Shown piece after piece: positions 39,785 to 55,351 of a stretch of DNA of 64,000 nucleotides. Under the pieces are notes generated by a model that had not been told where the DNA came from, searched no databases, and was given only the letters and a program-made list of their open reading frames with translations. The position numbers were made by a program, and so were the translations under genes. The DNA lies in contig JAPFQT010000165.1 in NCBI GenBank assembly GCA_027627225.1, forward strand, positions 248,001-312,000. Reading direction: 5' to 3'. Numbering within the stretch: the stretch's first letter is position 1; every line of letters starts with the position of its first letter. The DNA is from Congeria kusceri (taxonomy: Eukaryota > Mollusca > Bivalvia > Myida > Dreissenidae).

Positions 39785-42700
39785 AAGAAAACGATCCTAA
39801 GAAAAAACGGTCAACAATCAAATCGTTTAAATGTTAAAGTGGTCCGAAGACAAATCGGTCACAAGTGAAAACGGTCACAAACTAAATTGGGTCAAAGCGC
39901 TCACACACAAAAATGGATAGAAGTAATAACGGTCACAAAGTAAATCGGTCGGAAGATGAAACGGTGAAAATAAACCGGTCACAACTGAAAACGGTTGTAA
40001 ACAAGTTGGTCGTAAGTCAAAATGGTCAACAACAAAATCAAGTTTGATGCATCGCAAATCGGTCACAAGACATAACGGTCTGTTAACAAAATTGTGCTAA
40101 GTGAAAACGGTAGGAAAAACAAATCGATCAAAAGTCAAAAAGGTCAACAAACAAATCGGTTGCAAATCAAATCGGTCACAAGACATAACGGCCACAAAAA
40201 AATGGTCCTAAGTCACAACTGTCAAAAAATCAAACCGATCACAAACGGTCATAAAACATGTTGGTCAACAGTTAAAACGGTCAAAAAACATAACGGTCAC
40301 AACTGAAAACGAAAAGGTCGAATACTAAATTTGTCGCAATCCAAAACGGTCACAGATTAAACTGGGTACACGTCATAACGGTCACAAAGCCAATGGGTCC
40401 AAAGTCAAACAATAAGTAAACATACCGGTAAGAAGCCATAACGGTCATAAAACAAGTTGGTCCTCAGTCAAAACGGTCACACACAAAATTGGTCACAACT
40501 CAAAACGGTCACTAAACAAATCGGTCGCAAAGCAAATCGGACACAATGCAAATCGGTCACAAGCCATAACGGTCATAAAGGAAAATGGCTCCATGCAAAA
40601 ACGGTCTATCGGTTACAAGTAAAAACGGTCACAAAATAAATAGGATACAAGTGAAAACGGCCACAAACAAAATTGGGTACAAGTCAAAACGGTCACAAAA
40701 CAAGTCTGTTACAGGTCAAAATAGTAAAAACCAAACCGGTCACAACCCAAGACGGTCACAAAAATGTTGGTCAAAACGATCATTAAACAAATTAATTGCA
40801 AGTCGTTATGGTCACACAGAAAATCGGTGGCATGTCAAAAAGGTCAGAAAACAAACCGATCACATCTGTGGTATCAAAGCGAATCGGTCAAATGTAAAAG
40901 CGGTCAGAAAACAATCCTTTCAAAACTCAAAACTGCCACTAAACAAAGCGCTGGTAAATCAAATCGGACACAATGCAAATCGGACGCAAGACATAACGGT
41001 CAGGTAAAAAAAATTGTCCTAAGTCAAAACCATTAGAAAACAAATCGGTCACAAGTCAAAACGGTCAAAAAACAAGTCGGTCACAAATGAAAACGGTCAT
41101 AAAACAAGTTGGTCAGAAGTCAAAACGGTCAAAAACATAAGTTTATAAGCATGGGTGGTCCCAAGACAAATCGTTCACAAGTCGAAACGGTCAAAATATA
41201 CAGTGATCAGGAAACAAAATTGCCCTACGTCAAAATGGTCTGAAAAAAAATCGGTCACAAGTCAAAACGGTCAAAGAACAAGCCGGTCACAACTGAAAAG
41301 GAAACTGTCGCATAATAAATTGGGTACAAGTCATAACGGTCACAAAGCCAATCGGTGAGAAGTCAGAAAGGTCAGAAAACAAACCGATTATATCTCCGGT
41401 AAGAAAGCGTATCGGTCAGAAGTCCAAAAGGTCAGAAAACAATCCGGTTGGAACTCTAAACGGTCACATAACAAATCGCGAGCTAAACAAATCGGATTCA
41501 AAGCAAATCGGACACAATACATAACGGTCAGGAAACAAATTCGTTATAAGTCACAACGGTCAAAGTCAAAACCGTCACTAAACAAAACGCTGGTAAATCA
41601 AATCGGACACAATGCAAATCGGCCGCAAGACATAACGGTCAGGTAAAAAAATTGTCCTAAGTCAAAACCATTAGAAAACAAATCGGTCACAAGTCAAAAT
41701 GGTCAAAAAACAAGTCGGACACAAATGAAAACGGTCATGAAACAAGTTGGTCAGAAGTGAAAACGTCGAAAAACATAAGTTTATAAGCATAAGTGATCCC
41801 AAGACAAATCGTTCACAAGTCAAAACGGTCAAAATACGTAACGATCAGGAAACAAAATTGTCCTATGTGAAAATGGTCAGAAAAAAATTGGTTCACAAGT
41901 CAAAACGGTCAAAGAACAAGCCGATCACAACTGAAAACGAAACTGTCGCATAATACATTGGGTACAAGTCATAACGGTCACAAAGCCAATCGGTGAGAAG
42001 TCATAAAGGTCAGAAAACAGACCGAGTATATCTCCGGTAAGAAAGCGAATCGGTCACAAGTCCAAACGGTCAGAAAACAATCCGGTCGGAACTCTAAACG
42101 GTCACATAACAAATCGCGTGCTAATCAAATCGGATTCAATGCAAATCGGATACAATACATAACGGTCAGCAATCAAATTCGTTCTATGTCACAACGGTCA
42201 AAAACAAAACCGGTCACACCTGAAAATGGTGATAAAAGATGTTGGTCACAAGTCAAAACGGTCAAAAGCAAATAGTTTATGAGTAATAGTGGTCACAACT
42301 CACAACACACACAAATCGGTCAGAAGAGAAAATGGTCGCATACCTAATTCGGTCAAAACGGTGTCTAACTAAACTGGGTACAAGTCTTTACGCCAATGGG
42401 TCACAAGTGCAAACATACCGCTAACATCCCATAACGGTCATAAAACAAGTTGGTCCTAAGTCGAAAATGTCACGAAACAAATCGGTCACAACTCAAAATG
42501 GTAATTAAACAAATCGGTAGCATATCAAATCGGACACAATGCAAATCGGTCAATAGCAAATCGGTTACAATGCAAATCGGTCATACAACAAAGTGGTCCT
42601 AAGTCAAAACGGTGAAAAACAAATCGGTCACAAGCGAAAACGGTCAAAAAACGAAACTGTCACAACTAAAGACCATCATAAAACAAGTTGGTCGCAAGTC

Positions 42701-45700
42701 AAAAGGGTCAAAAAACAAATAGGTCGCAAATCAAATCGGACACAATGCATATCTGTCACGAGCCATAACGGTAATAAAACAAAATGGTCCTAAGTCAAAA
42801 CGGTCAAAACACAAATCGGTCACTAAATGAATGGGTAGCAATTCGAATCGGACACAAGTCGTAACGGTGATAATAGATGTTCGTAAGAGAAAACTTGAAA
42901 CAACAAGTCGTTTAAAACTAATAATCGTCCCAAGACAAATCGGTCACAAGTTAAAACGGTCAGAAACTAAATTGGGTACAATTCAAAACGGTCACACACT
43001 GAATTGGTTACAAGTCATTACGGTCACAAAGCCAACAGGTCACAAGTCAAACAGAAGTAAACATACCGGTAATAAGCCATAACGGTCATAAAACAAGTTG
43101 GTCCTAAGTCAAAACGGTCAAGTCACTACTCAAAACGGTCACATAACAAGTTGCTTAGAAGTGAAAACGGCCATAAAGCAAATGGGTCAAAAGTCAAAAC
43201 GGTCACAAGACACATCGGTCAAAACAAATCACAAACCAAAAGTAAATCGGTGAGAAGTTAAAACGGCCACAAAATAGTCGGTCTCGCCCAACACCACTCA
43301 AACACTTCACACACTGCAAATCCACTCACAACATCGACACCAATGCCATAACTTCACACACTAAAATCTCACACCGGTCACATTTTCCACACCCGTCACA
43401 CAAAAACCCACTACTCCACAGAACACACTCCACATTGATGGCTGCATTCGAGGAGTGATATGAAGCAATTCATACATACGACACTGCAATAAATCTGACA
43501 TTTGTATTTCTTGTAAAAAACGATCAAACACGATCAAATATGGCTATACAACTGTTGAAAGTTTCCTAGTTGTTTCTTTTCAGAATTTGATCTAAGATGA
43601 CTTTCCGATAAATGATACAGAGATGTTCATCCCTGTGACTTATTTTCTACGCATGAGGTATACAATAAAATAGACACATAATTCGTACGCAATGACTGTA
43701 CGAATTATTGGAAAAAGCATTCGAATTACTTGAAATTATTTGGTCTTTGCATGAAAATCAATCCACTTCAATTTCAAAAACACTGATTGGGATTTCGCTG
43801 GAAACTTAGAATTTATTGAACATATTTACTCTACATTCAAACAACAATGCAATTCATTTCCAAATCAGACTATTGTTTGAAACAACATTCTGTAACAAAC
43901 ACTACATGAAAAACTCGTAACCCAGTATCAGAAAGCGACTCTTCTGGCATGCAAACCGTCTTAGGAGGCACGTGACGGTAAGCTTTTTAGTGCTTTGCAT
44001 ATAAATACTACTAATACTAACGAGCACACGTTCAATGCTCGGTGCGATCACACTGTCAATGCTCGGTTGCAATTGTAGCAATTTATGCAGTCACATGTTG
44101 GGGTAACAGGACAACAAACGGCATAATCTTTGTTAGTTATTTAAATCAATGTGAATGTGGCATTTGCGTATTCATGCCCCTTGTCGCTGAACTCCTGGGT
44201 TTAGTTTGTACAATCACATGTTCACGTTTTGGGAGACCGTTATGTTGCAACTTTTGTTTTTGTTTTCGGAAATACGATCGAAATAAAAAAGAAATTCGTG
44301 TTCACTGTATGATTTTCAGTTACTTCTTATGTTATACTACGCACCTATCCTAATCAGTTAGCGAAGATTACGTAGCGACGATGTGTCGTTGATATTGAAT
44401 AGCTGCAATAAAAACAAATATATATAAATCTGTCTATGATCATACGATCAGAAACCAAGTGTAAGGCGTTTTGGACGTTAACACTGATGTGCGTTTACCA
44501 TGCGTTTATCTCGATACTTTCCAGTTACATCTTATGTTATATCACGTACCTTTCTTTGACAAGTTGCAAAGAGTACGTGTTCGTACATTTGAATTACGAT
44601 TCATATAACAGGAGTTCTATAGTGCTATTCATTTGTTTTTCACTACAACAGGAGTACTATATTACTATTCCATTATTGTTCACAATAAATATCTGCATCG
44701 ACCCTGTCAATTATTCGTTTCGCATAAACATGTACTTTAAACGGTTCAATGGCATGCGATATCTGCAACAAACCACTGTATCGGTAAAGATCTCTTTTTC
44801 TATTGCATTATGCTTTATATATTGTGCAGTCACTGTTTATAGCGATGATGTGTCGTTGCTATTAAATAGCCGCAGTAAATACAAATATATCAAAAACTCT
44901 GCCCTCGATCATACGATAAAAACAAGCGTAAGGTGTTTATTACATGGACATTTACTAATAACATTGCATAGTTGCGTTCGTTTCGTTATACAGTTGAACA
45001 ATTCCATTTGTGGGAAGGCCAAATTCATAGTGGTCACAATTCGGACACACATCAAAACGGTAAAAAAAAGAAAATCGCAACGGTCACAATACAAATCTGA
45101 CAAAAGTCACAGTCGTCCCAAAACAAATCGCTCAAACGATAACAAAACAAATCAGTCGCAATGCAAATCGATCACAAGAAAAAAAGAAGCCGTTTAAAAG
45201 TAATAGTCGCAAGACAAAACTGTCACATGTGAAAACGGTTATAAAACAAGTTGACCTTAGGTCACAAAACAAATCGGTCTAAAGTCGAAACGGTCAACAA
45301 ACAAATCGGTTACACAACAAAGTGGTCCTAAGTCAAAACGGTCAAACAGAAATCGGCAAAAAAATAAACCAGGCATAACTGAAAGCGATCAAAAAACAAA
45401 ATGGTCGAAAATCAATACGGTCAAAACGCAAATAGTTCGTAAATCCAATCGGACACAAGGCAAATCGGTCAAAAGCCATAACGGTCATTGAAGAAAATGT
45501 TTCTAAGAAAATACTGTCAAGAAAAAAATCGTTTAAAAGGAAAAGTGGTCTAAAGACAAATCGGTCACAAGTCAAAACGGTCACAAACTAAATTTGGTAC
45601 AAGTGAAAACGGTCACAAACTTAATTGGGCACATGTCAAAGCGGACTAAAAATAAATACGATAAAAGTAATTTCGGTCACAAAGTAAAGCGGTCGGAAGT

Positions 45701-46367
45701 CGAAACGGTCGAAAATAAACCGGTCACAACTGGAAACGTTTACAAAAATAAGTTGTTCGCAAGTAAAAACGGTCAATAAACCAATCGTTCAAAAATCTAA
45801 TCGGATACAATGCAAATCGGTCACAATACATAACGGTCATAAAAGGAAATGGCCCTTAGCAAAAACGGTCTAAAATGAATCGCTTAAAAGTAATATTGCT
45901 TCCATGACAAAGCAGACGCAAGTGAAAACGGTCACAAACTAAATTGGGTGCAAGTGAAAATGTTACAAACTGAACTGTGTACAAGTCTTAACGGTCCCAA
46001 AGCCAAACGGTCACAAGTAAAACAGTAAGTAAAACTACCGGTAACAAGCCATAACGGTCATATAACAAGTCAAAACGGTCACTAAACGCATCAAATCGGA
46101 CGCAATGCAAGTCGGTCACAAGATATAACGGCCATCAAGCAAAAATGGTCCTAAATCAAAACGCACTAACAACAAATCAGTCATAGGTCAAAACGGTCAA
46201 AAAACAAACCTTTCACAACTGAAAACGGTCTTAAATCAAGTTAAAAAACAAACCTGTCACAAATGAAAACAGTCATAAATCAAGTTGGTCAAAAGTCAAA
46301 ACGGTTTAAAGACAAATCGGTTGCAAATCATATCGGACACAATGGTCAAAAGCATTAACGTCCGTAA
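39785..46367 (+). repeat. Satellite unit 7 (6583 bp)
   Basis: It contains the 46-bp block. Relative to unit 2 it lacks 1 bp in the core (aggaggcacg near 43966) and 2 bp in an acatataacgg string near 45829. Its core combines the unit-1 state at two diagnostic sites with the unit-2 state at a third, so it is mosaic. Confidence 0.93.
43285..45029 (+). repeat. Non-monomeric core of unit 7
   Basis: 1745 bp; one A is lost in aggaggcacgtg. Diagnostic states are G, C, T: a recombinant of the unit-1 and unit-2 types. Confidence 0.9.
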
Positions 46368-47675
46368 AAGAAAACGATCCTAAGAAAAAACGGTCAACAA
46401 TCAAATCGTTTAAATGTTAAAGTGGTCCGAAGACAAATCGGTCACAAGTGAAAACGGTCACAAACTAAATTGGGTCAAAGCGCTCACACACAAAAATGGA
46501 TAGAAGTAATAACGGTCACAAAGTAAATCGGTCGGAAGATGAAACGGTGAAAATAAACCGGTCACAAATGAAAACGGTTGTAAACAAGTTGGTCGTAAGT
46601 CAAAATGGTCAACAACAAAATCAAGTTTGATGCATCGCAAATCGGTCACAAGACATAACGGTCTGTTAACAAAATTGTGCTAAGTGAAAACGGTAGGAAA
46701 AACAAATCGATCAAAAGTCAAAAAGGTCAACAAACAAATCGGTTGCAAATCAAATCGGTCACAAGACATAACGGCCACAAAAAAATGGTCCTAAGTCACA
46801 ACGGTCAAAAAATCAAACCGATCACAAACGGTCATAAAACATGTTGGTCAACAGTTAAAACGGTCAAAAAACATAACGGTCACAACTGAAAACGAAAAGG
46901 TCGAATACTAAATTTGTCGCAATCCAAAACGGTCACAGATTAAACTGGGTACACGTCATAACGGTCACAAAGCCAATGGGTCCAAAGTCAAACAATAAGT
47001 AAACATACCGGTAAGAAGCCATAACGGTCATAAAACAAGTTGGTCCTCAGTCAAAACGGTCACACACAAAATTGGTCACAACTCAAAACGGTCACTAAAC
47101 AAATCGGTCGCAAAGCAAATCGGACACAATGCAAATCGGTCACAAGCCATAACGGTCATAAAGGAAAATGGCTCCATGCAAAAACGGTCTATCGGTTACA
47201 AGTAAAAACGGTCACAAAATAAATAGGATACAAGTGAAAACGGCCACAAACAAAATTGGGTACAAGTCAAAACGGTCACAAAACAAGTCTGTTACAGGTC
47301 AAAATAGTAAAAACCAAACCGGTCACAACCCAAGACGGTCACAAAAATGTTGGTCAAAACGATCATTAAACAAATTAATTGCAAGTCGTTATGGTCACAC
47401 AGAAAATCGGTGGCATGTAAAAAAGGTCAGAAAACAAACCGATCACATCTGTGGTATCAAAGCGAATCGGTCAAATGTAAAAGCGGTCAGAAAACAATCC
47501 TTTCAAAACTCAAAACTGCCACTAAACAAAGCGCTGGTAAATCAAATCGGACACAATGCAAATCGGACGCAAGACATAACGGTCAGGTAAAAAAAATTGT
47601 CCTAAGTCAAAACCATTAGAAAACAAATCGGTCACAAGTCAAAACGGTCAAAAAACAAGTCGGTCACAAATGAAA

Positions 47676-47677
47676 AT
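47676..47677. other. Junction of a 142-bp deletion in unit 8
   Basis: Compared with unit 7, bases corresponding to 41094-41235 are absent, joining two aaaa-tails of monomers (gaaaa to tggtctg). The loss is about nine monomers. Confidence 0.82.
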
Positions 47678-49725
47678 GGTCTGAAAAAAAATCGGTCACA
47701 AGTCAAAACGGTCAAAGAACAAGCCGGTCACAACTGAAAAGGAAACTGTCGCATAATAAATTGGGTACAAGTCATAACGGTCACAAAGCCAATCGGTGAG
47801 AAGTCAGAAAGGTCAGAAAACAAACCGATTATATCTCCGGTAAGAAAGCGTATCGGTCAGAAGTCCAAAAGGTCAGAAAACAATCCGGTTGGAACTCTAA
47901 ACGGTCACATAACAAATCGCGAGCTAAACAAATCGGATTCAAAGCAAATCGGACACAATACATAACGGTCAGGAAACAAATTCGTTATAAGTCACAACGG
48001 TCAAAGTCAAAACCGTCACTAAACAAAGCGCTGGTAAATCAAATCGGACACAATGCAAATCGGCCGCAAGACATAACGGTCAGGTAAAAAAATTGTCCTA
48101 AGTCAAAACCATTAGAAAACAAATCGGTCACAAGTCAAAATGGTCAAAAAACAAGTCGGACACAAATGAAAACGGTCATGAAACAAGTTGGTCAGAAGTG
48201 AAAACGTCGAAAAACATAAGTTTATAAGCATAAGTGGTCCCAAGACAAATCGTTCACAAGTCAAAACGGTCAAAATACGTAACGATCAGGAAACAAAATT
48301 GTCCTATGTGAAAATGGTCAGAAAAAAATTGGTTCACAAGTCAAAACGGTCAAAGAACAAGCCGATCACAACTGAAAACGAAACTGTCGCATAATACACT
48401 GGGTACAAGTCATAACGGTCACAAAGCCAATCGGTGAGAAGTCATAAAGGTCAGAAAACAGACCGAGTATATCTCCGGTAAGAAAGCGAATCGGTCACAA
48501 GTCCAAACGGTCAGAAAACAATCCGGTCGGAACTCTAAACGGTCACATAACAAATCGCGTGCTAATCAAATCGGATTCAATGCAAATCGGATACAATACA
48601 TAACGGTCAGCAATCAAATTCGTTCTATGTCACAACGGTCAAAAACAAAACCGGTCACACCTGAAAATGGTGATAAAAGATGTTGGTCACAAGTCAAAAC
48701 GGTCAAAAGCAAATAGTTTATGAGTAATAGTGGTCACAACTCACAACACACACAAATCGGTCAGAAGAGAAAATGGTCGCATACCTAATTCGGTCAAAAC
48801 GGTGTCTAACTAAACTGGGTACAAGTCTTTACGCCAATGGGTCACAAGTGCAAACATACCGCTAACATCCCATAACGGTCATAAAATAAGTTGGTCCTAA
48901 GTCGAAAATGTCACGAAACAAATCGGTCACAACTCAAAATGGTAATTAAACAAATCGGTAGCATATCAAATCGGACACAATGCAAATCGGTCAATAGCAA
49001 ATCGGTTACAATGCAAATCGGTCATACAACAAAGTGGTCCTAAGTCAAAACGGTGAAAAACAAATCGGTCACAAGCGAAAACGGTCAAAAAACGAAACTG
49101 TCACAACTAAAGACCATCATAAAACAAGTTGGTCGCAAGTCAAAAGGGTCAAAAAACAAATAGGTCGCAAATCAAATCGGACACAATGCATATCTGTCAC
49201 GAGCCATAACGGTAATAAAACAAAATGGTCCTAAGTCAAAACGGTCAAAACACAAATCGGTCACTAAATGAATGGGTAGCAATTCGAATCGGACACAAGT
49301 CGTAACGGTGATAATAGATGTTCGTAAGAGAAAACTTGAAACAACAAGTCGTTTAAAACTAATAATCGTCCCAAGACAAATCGGTCACAAGTTAAAACGG
49401 TCAGAAACTAAATTGGGTACAATTCAAAACGGTCACACACTGAATTGGTTACAAGTCATTACGGTCACAAAGCCAACAGGTCACAAGTCAAACAGAAGTA
49501 AACATACCGGTAATAAGCCATAACGGTCATAAAACAAGTTGGTCCTAAGTCAAAACGGTCAAGTCACTACTCAAAACGGTCACATAACAAGTTGCTTAGA
49601 AGTGAAAACGGCCATAAAGCAAATGGGTCAAAAGTCAAAACGGTCACAAGACACATCGGTCAAAACAAATCACAAACCAAAAGTAAATCGGTGAGAAGTT
49701 AAAACGGCCACAAAATAGTCGGTCT

Positions 49726-51471
49726 CGCCCAACACCACTCAAACACTTCACACACTGCAAATCCACTCACAACATCGACACCAATGCCATAACTTCACAC
49801 ACTAAAATCTCACACCGGTCACATTTTCCACACCCGTCACACAAAAACCCACTACTCCACAGAACTCACTCCACATTGATGGCTGCATTCGAGGAGTGAT
49901 ATGAAGCAATTCATACATACGACACTGCAATAAATCTGACATTTGTATTTCTTGTAAAAAACGATCAAACACGATCAAATATGGCTATACAACTGTTGAA
50001 AGTTTCCTAGTTGTTTCTTTTCAGAATTTGATCTAAGATGACTTTCCGATAAATGATACAGAGATGTTCATCCCTGTGACTTATTTTCTACGCATGAGGT
50101 ATACAATAAAATAGACACATAATTCGTACGCAATGACTGTACGAATTATTGGAAAAAGCATTCGAATTACTTGAAATTATTTGGTCTTTGCATGAAAATC
50201 AATCCACTTCAATTTCAAAAACACTGATTGGGATTTCGCTGGAAACTTAGAATTTATTGAACATATTTACTCTACATTCAAACAACAATGCAATTCATTT
50301 CCAAATCAGACTATTGTTTGAAACAACATTCTGTAACAAACACTACATGAAAAACTCGTAACCCAGTATCAGAAAGCGACTCTTCTGGCATGCAAACCGT
50401 CTTAGGAAGGCACGTGACGGTAAGCTTTTTAGTGCTTTGCATATAAATACTACTAATACTAACGAGCACACGTTCAATGCTCGGTGCGATCACACTGTCA
50501 ATGCTCGGTTGCAATTGTAGCAATTTATGCAGTCACATGTTGGGGTAACAGGACAACAAACGGCATAATCTTTGTTAGTTATTTAAATCAATGTGAATGT
50601 GGCATTTGCGTATTCATGCCCCTTGTCGCTGAACTCCTGGGTTTACTTTGTACAATCACATGTTCACGTTTTGGGAGACCGTTATGTTGCAACTTTTGTT
50701 TTTGTTTTCGGAAATACGATCGAAATAAAAAAGAAATTCGTGTTCACTGTATGATTTTCAGTTACTTCTTATGTTATACTACGCACCTATCCTAATCAGT
50801 TAGCGAAGATTACGTAGCGACGATGTGTCGTTGATATTGAATAGCTGCAATAAAAACAAATATATATAAATCTGTCTATGATCATACGATCAGAAACCAA
50901 GTGTAAGGCGTTTTGGACGTTAACACTGATGTGCGTTTACCATGCGTTTATCTCGATACTTTCCAGTTACATCTTATGTTATATCACGTACCTTTCTTTG
51001 ACAAGTTGCAAAGAGTACGTGTTCGTACATTTGAATTACGATTCATATAACAGGAGTTCTATAGTGCTATTCATTTGTTTTTCACTACAACAGGAGTACT
51101 ATATTACTATTCCATTATTGTTCACAATAAATATCTGCATCGACCCTGTCAATTATTCGTTTCGCATAAACATGTACTTTAAACGGTTCAATGGCATGCG
51201 ATATCTGCAACAAACCACTGTATCGGTAAAGATCTCTTTTTCTATTGCATTATGCTTTATATATTGTGCAGTCACTGTTTATAGCGATGATGTGTCGTTG
51301 CTATTAAATAGCCGCAGTAAATACAAATATATCAAAAACTCTGCCCTCGATCATACGATAAAAACAAGCGTAAGGTGTTTATTACATGGACATTTACTAA
51401 TAACATTGCATAGTTGCGTTCGTTTCGTTATACAGTTGAACAATTCCATTTGTGGGAAGGCCAAATTCATA
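49726..51471 (+). repeat. Non-monomeric core of unit 8
   Basis: 1746 bp. Diagnostic states C, C, T, a second recombinant type. It shares catacatacgac near 49911 with unit 7. Confidence 0.9.
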
Positions 51472-54400
51472 GTGGTCACAATTCGGACACACATCAAAAC
51501 GGTCAAAAAAAGAAAATCGCAACGGTCACAATACAAATCTGACAAAAGTCACAGTCGTCCCAAAACAAATCGCTCAAACGATAACAAAACAAATCAGTCG
51601 CAATGCAAATCGATCACAAGAAAAAAAGAAGCCGTTTAAAAGTAATAGTCGCAAGACAAAACTGTCACATGTGAAAACGGTTATAAAACAAGTTGACCTT
51701 AGGTCACAAAACAAATCGGTTTAAAGTCGAAACGGTCAACAAACAAATCGGTTACACAACAAAGTGGTCCTAAGTCAAAACGGTCAAACAGAAATCGGCA
51801 AAAAAATAAACCAGGCATAACTGAAAGCGATCAAAAAACAAAATGGTCGAAAATCAATACGGTCAAAACGCAAATAGTTCGTAAATCCAATCGGACACAA
51901 GGCAAATCGGTCAAAAGCCATAACGGTCATTGAAGAAAATGTTTCTAAGAAAATACTGTCAAGAAAAAAATCGTTTAAAAGGAAAAGTGGTCTAAAGACA
52001 AATCGGTCACAAGTCAAAACGGTCACAAACTAAATTTGGTACAAGTGAAAACGGTCACAAACTAAATTGGGCACATGTCAAAGCGGACAAAAAATAAATA
52101 CGATAAAAGTAATTTCGGTCACAAAGTAAAGCGGTCGGAAGTCGAAACGGTCGAAAATAAACCGGTCACAACTGGAAACGTTTACAAAAATAAGTTGTTC
52201 GCAAGTAAAAACGGTCAATAAACCAATCGTTCAAAAATCCAATCGGATACAATGCAAATCGGTCACAATACATAACGGTCATAAAAGGAAATGGCCCTTA
52301 GCAAAAACGGTCCAAAATGAATCGCTTAAAAGTAATATTGCTTCCATGACAAAGCAGACGCAAGTGAAAACGGTCACAAACTAAATTGGGTGCAAGTGAA
52401 AATGGTACAAACTGAACTGTGTACAAGTCTTAACGGTCCCAAAGCCAAACGGTCACAAGTAAAACAGTAAGTAAAACTACCGGTAACAAGCCATAACGGT
52501 CATATAACAAGTCAAAACGGTCACTAAACGCATCAAATCGGACGCAATGCAAGTCGGTCACAAGATATAACGGCCATCAAGCAAAAATGGTCCTAAATCA
52601 AAACGCACTAACAACAAATCAGTCATAGGTCAAAACGGTCAAAAAACAAACCTTTCACAACTGAAAACGGTCTTAAATCAAGTTAAAAAACAAACCTGTC
52701 ACAAATGAAAACAGTCATAAATCAAGTTGGTCAAAAGTCAAAACGGTTTAAAGACAAATCGGTTGCAAATCATATCGGACACAATGGTCAAAAGCATTAA
52801 CGTCCGTAAAAGAAAACGATCCTAAGAAAAAACGGTCAACAATCAAATCGTTTAAATGTTAAAGTGGTCCGAAGACAAATCGGTCACAAGTGAAAACGGT
52901 CACAAACTAAATTGGGTCAAAGCGCTCACACACAAAAATGGATAGAAGTAATAACGGTCACAAAGTAAATCGGTCGGAAGATGAAACGGTGAAAATAAAC
53001 CGGTCACAACTGAAAACGGTTGTAAACAAGTTGGTCGTAAGTCAAAATGGTCAACAACAAAATCAAGTTTGATGCATCGCAAATCGGTCACAAGACATAA
53101 CGGTCTGTTAACAAAATTGTGCTAAGTGAAAACGGTAGGAAAAACAAATCGATCAAAAGTCAAAAAGGTCAACAAACAAATCGGTTGCAAATCAAATCGG
53201 TCACAAGACATAACGGCCACAAAAAAATGGTCCTAAGTCACAACTGTCAAAAAATCAAACCGATCACAAACGGTCATAAAACATGTTGGTCAACAGTTAA
53301 AACGGTCAAAAAACATAACGGTCACAACTGAAAACGAAAAGGTCGAATACTAAATTTGTCGCAATCCAAAACGGTCACAGATTAAACTGGGTACACGTCA
53401 TAACGGTCACAAAGCCAATGGGTCCAAAGTCAAACAATAAGTAAACATACCGGTAAGAAGCCATAACATTCATAAAACAAGTTGGTCCTCAGTCAAAACG
53501 GTCACACACAAAATTGGTCACAACTCAAAACGGTCACTAAACAAATCGGTCGCAAAGCAAATCGGACACAATGCAAATCGGTCACAAGCCATAACGGTCA
53601 TAAAGGAAAATGGCTCCATGCAAAAACGGTCTATCGGTTACAAGTAAAAACGGTCACAAAATAAATAGGATACAAGTGAAAACGGCCACAAACAAAATTG
53701 GGTACAAGTCAAAACGGTCACAAAACAAGTCTGTTACAGGTCAAAATAGTAAAAACCAAACCGGTCACAACCCAAGACGGTCACAAAAATGTTGGTCAAG
53801 ACGATCATTAAACAAATTAATTGCAAGTCGTTATGGTCACACAGAAAATCGGTGGCATGTCAAAAAGGTCAGAAAACAAACCGATCACATCTGTGGTATC
53901 AAAGCGAATCGGTCAAATATAAAAGCGGTCAGAAAACAATCCTTTCAAAACTCAAAACTGCCACTAAACAAAGCGCTGGTAAATCAAATCGGACACAATG
54001 CAAATCGGACGCAAGACATAACGGTCAGGTAAAAAAAATTGTCCTAAGTCAAAACCATTAGAAAACAAATCGGTCACAAGTCAAAACGCTCAAAAAACAA
54101 GTCGGTCACAAATGAAAACGGTCATAAAACAAGTTGGTCAGAAGTCAAAACGGTCAAAAACATAAGTTTATAAGCATAGGTGGTCCCAAGACAAATCGTT
54201 CACAAGTCGAAACGGTCAAAATATACAGTGATCAGGAAACAAAATTGCCCTACGTCAAAATGGTCTGAAAAAAAATCGGTCACAAGTCAAAACGGTCAAA
54301 GAACAAGCCGGTCACAACTGAAAAGGAAACTGTCGCATAATAAATTGGGTACAAGTCATAACGGTCACAAAGCCAATCGGTGAGAAGTCAGAAAGGTCAG

Positions 54401-55349
54401 ATAACAAACCGATTATATCTCCTGTAGGAAAGCGTATCGGTCAGAAGTCCAAAAGGTCAGAAAACAATCCGGTTGGAACTCTAAACGGTCACATAACAAA
54501 TCGCGAGCTAAACAAATCGGATTCAAAGCAAATCGGACACAATACAGAACGGTCAGGAAACAAATTCGTTATAGGTCACAACGGTCAAAGTCAAAACCGT
54601 CACTAAACAAAGCGCTGGTAAATCAAATCGGACACAATGCAAATCGGCCGCAAGACATAACGGTCAGGTAAAAAAATTGTCCTAAGTCAAAACCATTAGA
54701 AAACAAATCGGTCACAAGTCAAAACGGTAAAAAAACAAGTCGGTCACAAATGAAAACGGTCATAAAACAAGTTGGTCAGAAGTGAAAACGTCGAAAAACA
54801 TAAGTTTATAAGCATAAGTGGTCCCAAGACAAATCGTTCACAAGTCAAAACGGTCAAAATACGTAACGATCAGGAAACAAAATTGTCCTATGTGAAAATG
54901 GTCAGAAAAAAATTGGTTCACAAGTCAAAACGGTCAAAGAACAAGCCGATCACAACTGAAAACGAAACTGTCGCATAATACATTGGGTACAAGTCATAAC
55001 GGTCACAAAGCCAATCGGTGAGAAGTCATAAAGGTCAGAAAACAGACCGAGTATATCTCCGGTAAGAAAGCGAATCGGTCACAAGTTCAAACGGTCAGAA
55101 AACATTCCGGTCGGAACTCTAAACGGTCACATAACAAATCGCGTGCTAATCAAATCGGATTCAATGCAAATCGGATACAATACATAACGGTCAGCAATCA
55201 AATTCGTTCTAAGTCACAACGGTCAAAAACAAAACCATTCACAACTGAAAATGGTGATAAAAGATGTTGGTCACAAGTCAAAACGGTCAAAAGCAAATAG
55301 TTTATGAGTAATAGTGGTCACAACACACACAAATCGGTCACAAGAGAAA

Positions 55350-55351
55350 AT
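55350..55351. other. Junction of an 83-bp deletion in unit 9
   Basis: Compared with unit 4 (22799-22881), sequence jumps from gagaaaa to taccgctaac. The missing piece is about five monomers. Confidence 0.82.

Larger units (their letters stand above)
46368..52809 (+). repeat. Satellite unit 8, with 142-bp deletion (6442 bp)
   Basis: It contains the 46-bp block. A 142-bp deletion (about nine monomers) joins gaaaa to tggtctg at 47676/47677 and removes part of the first 639-bp subrepeat. The rest follows unit 7, with one core site switched to the unit 2/3/4/6 state. Confidence 0.93.
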
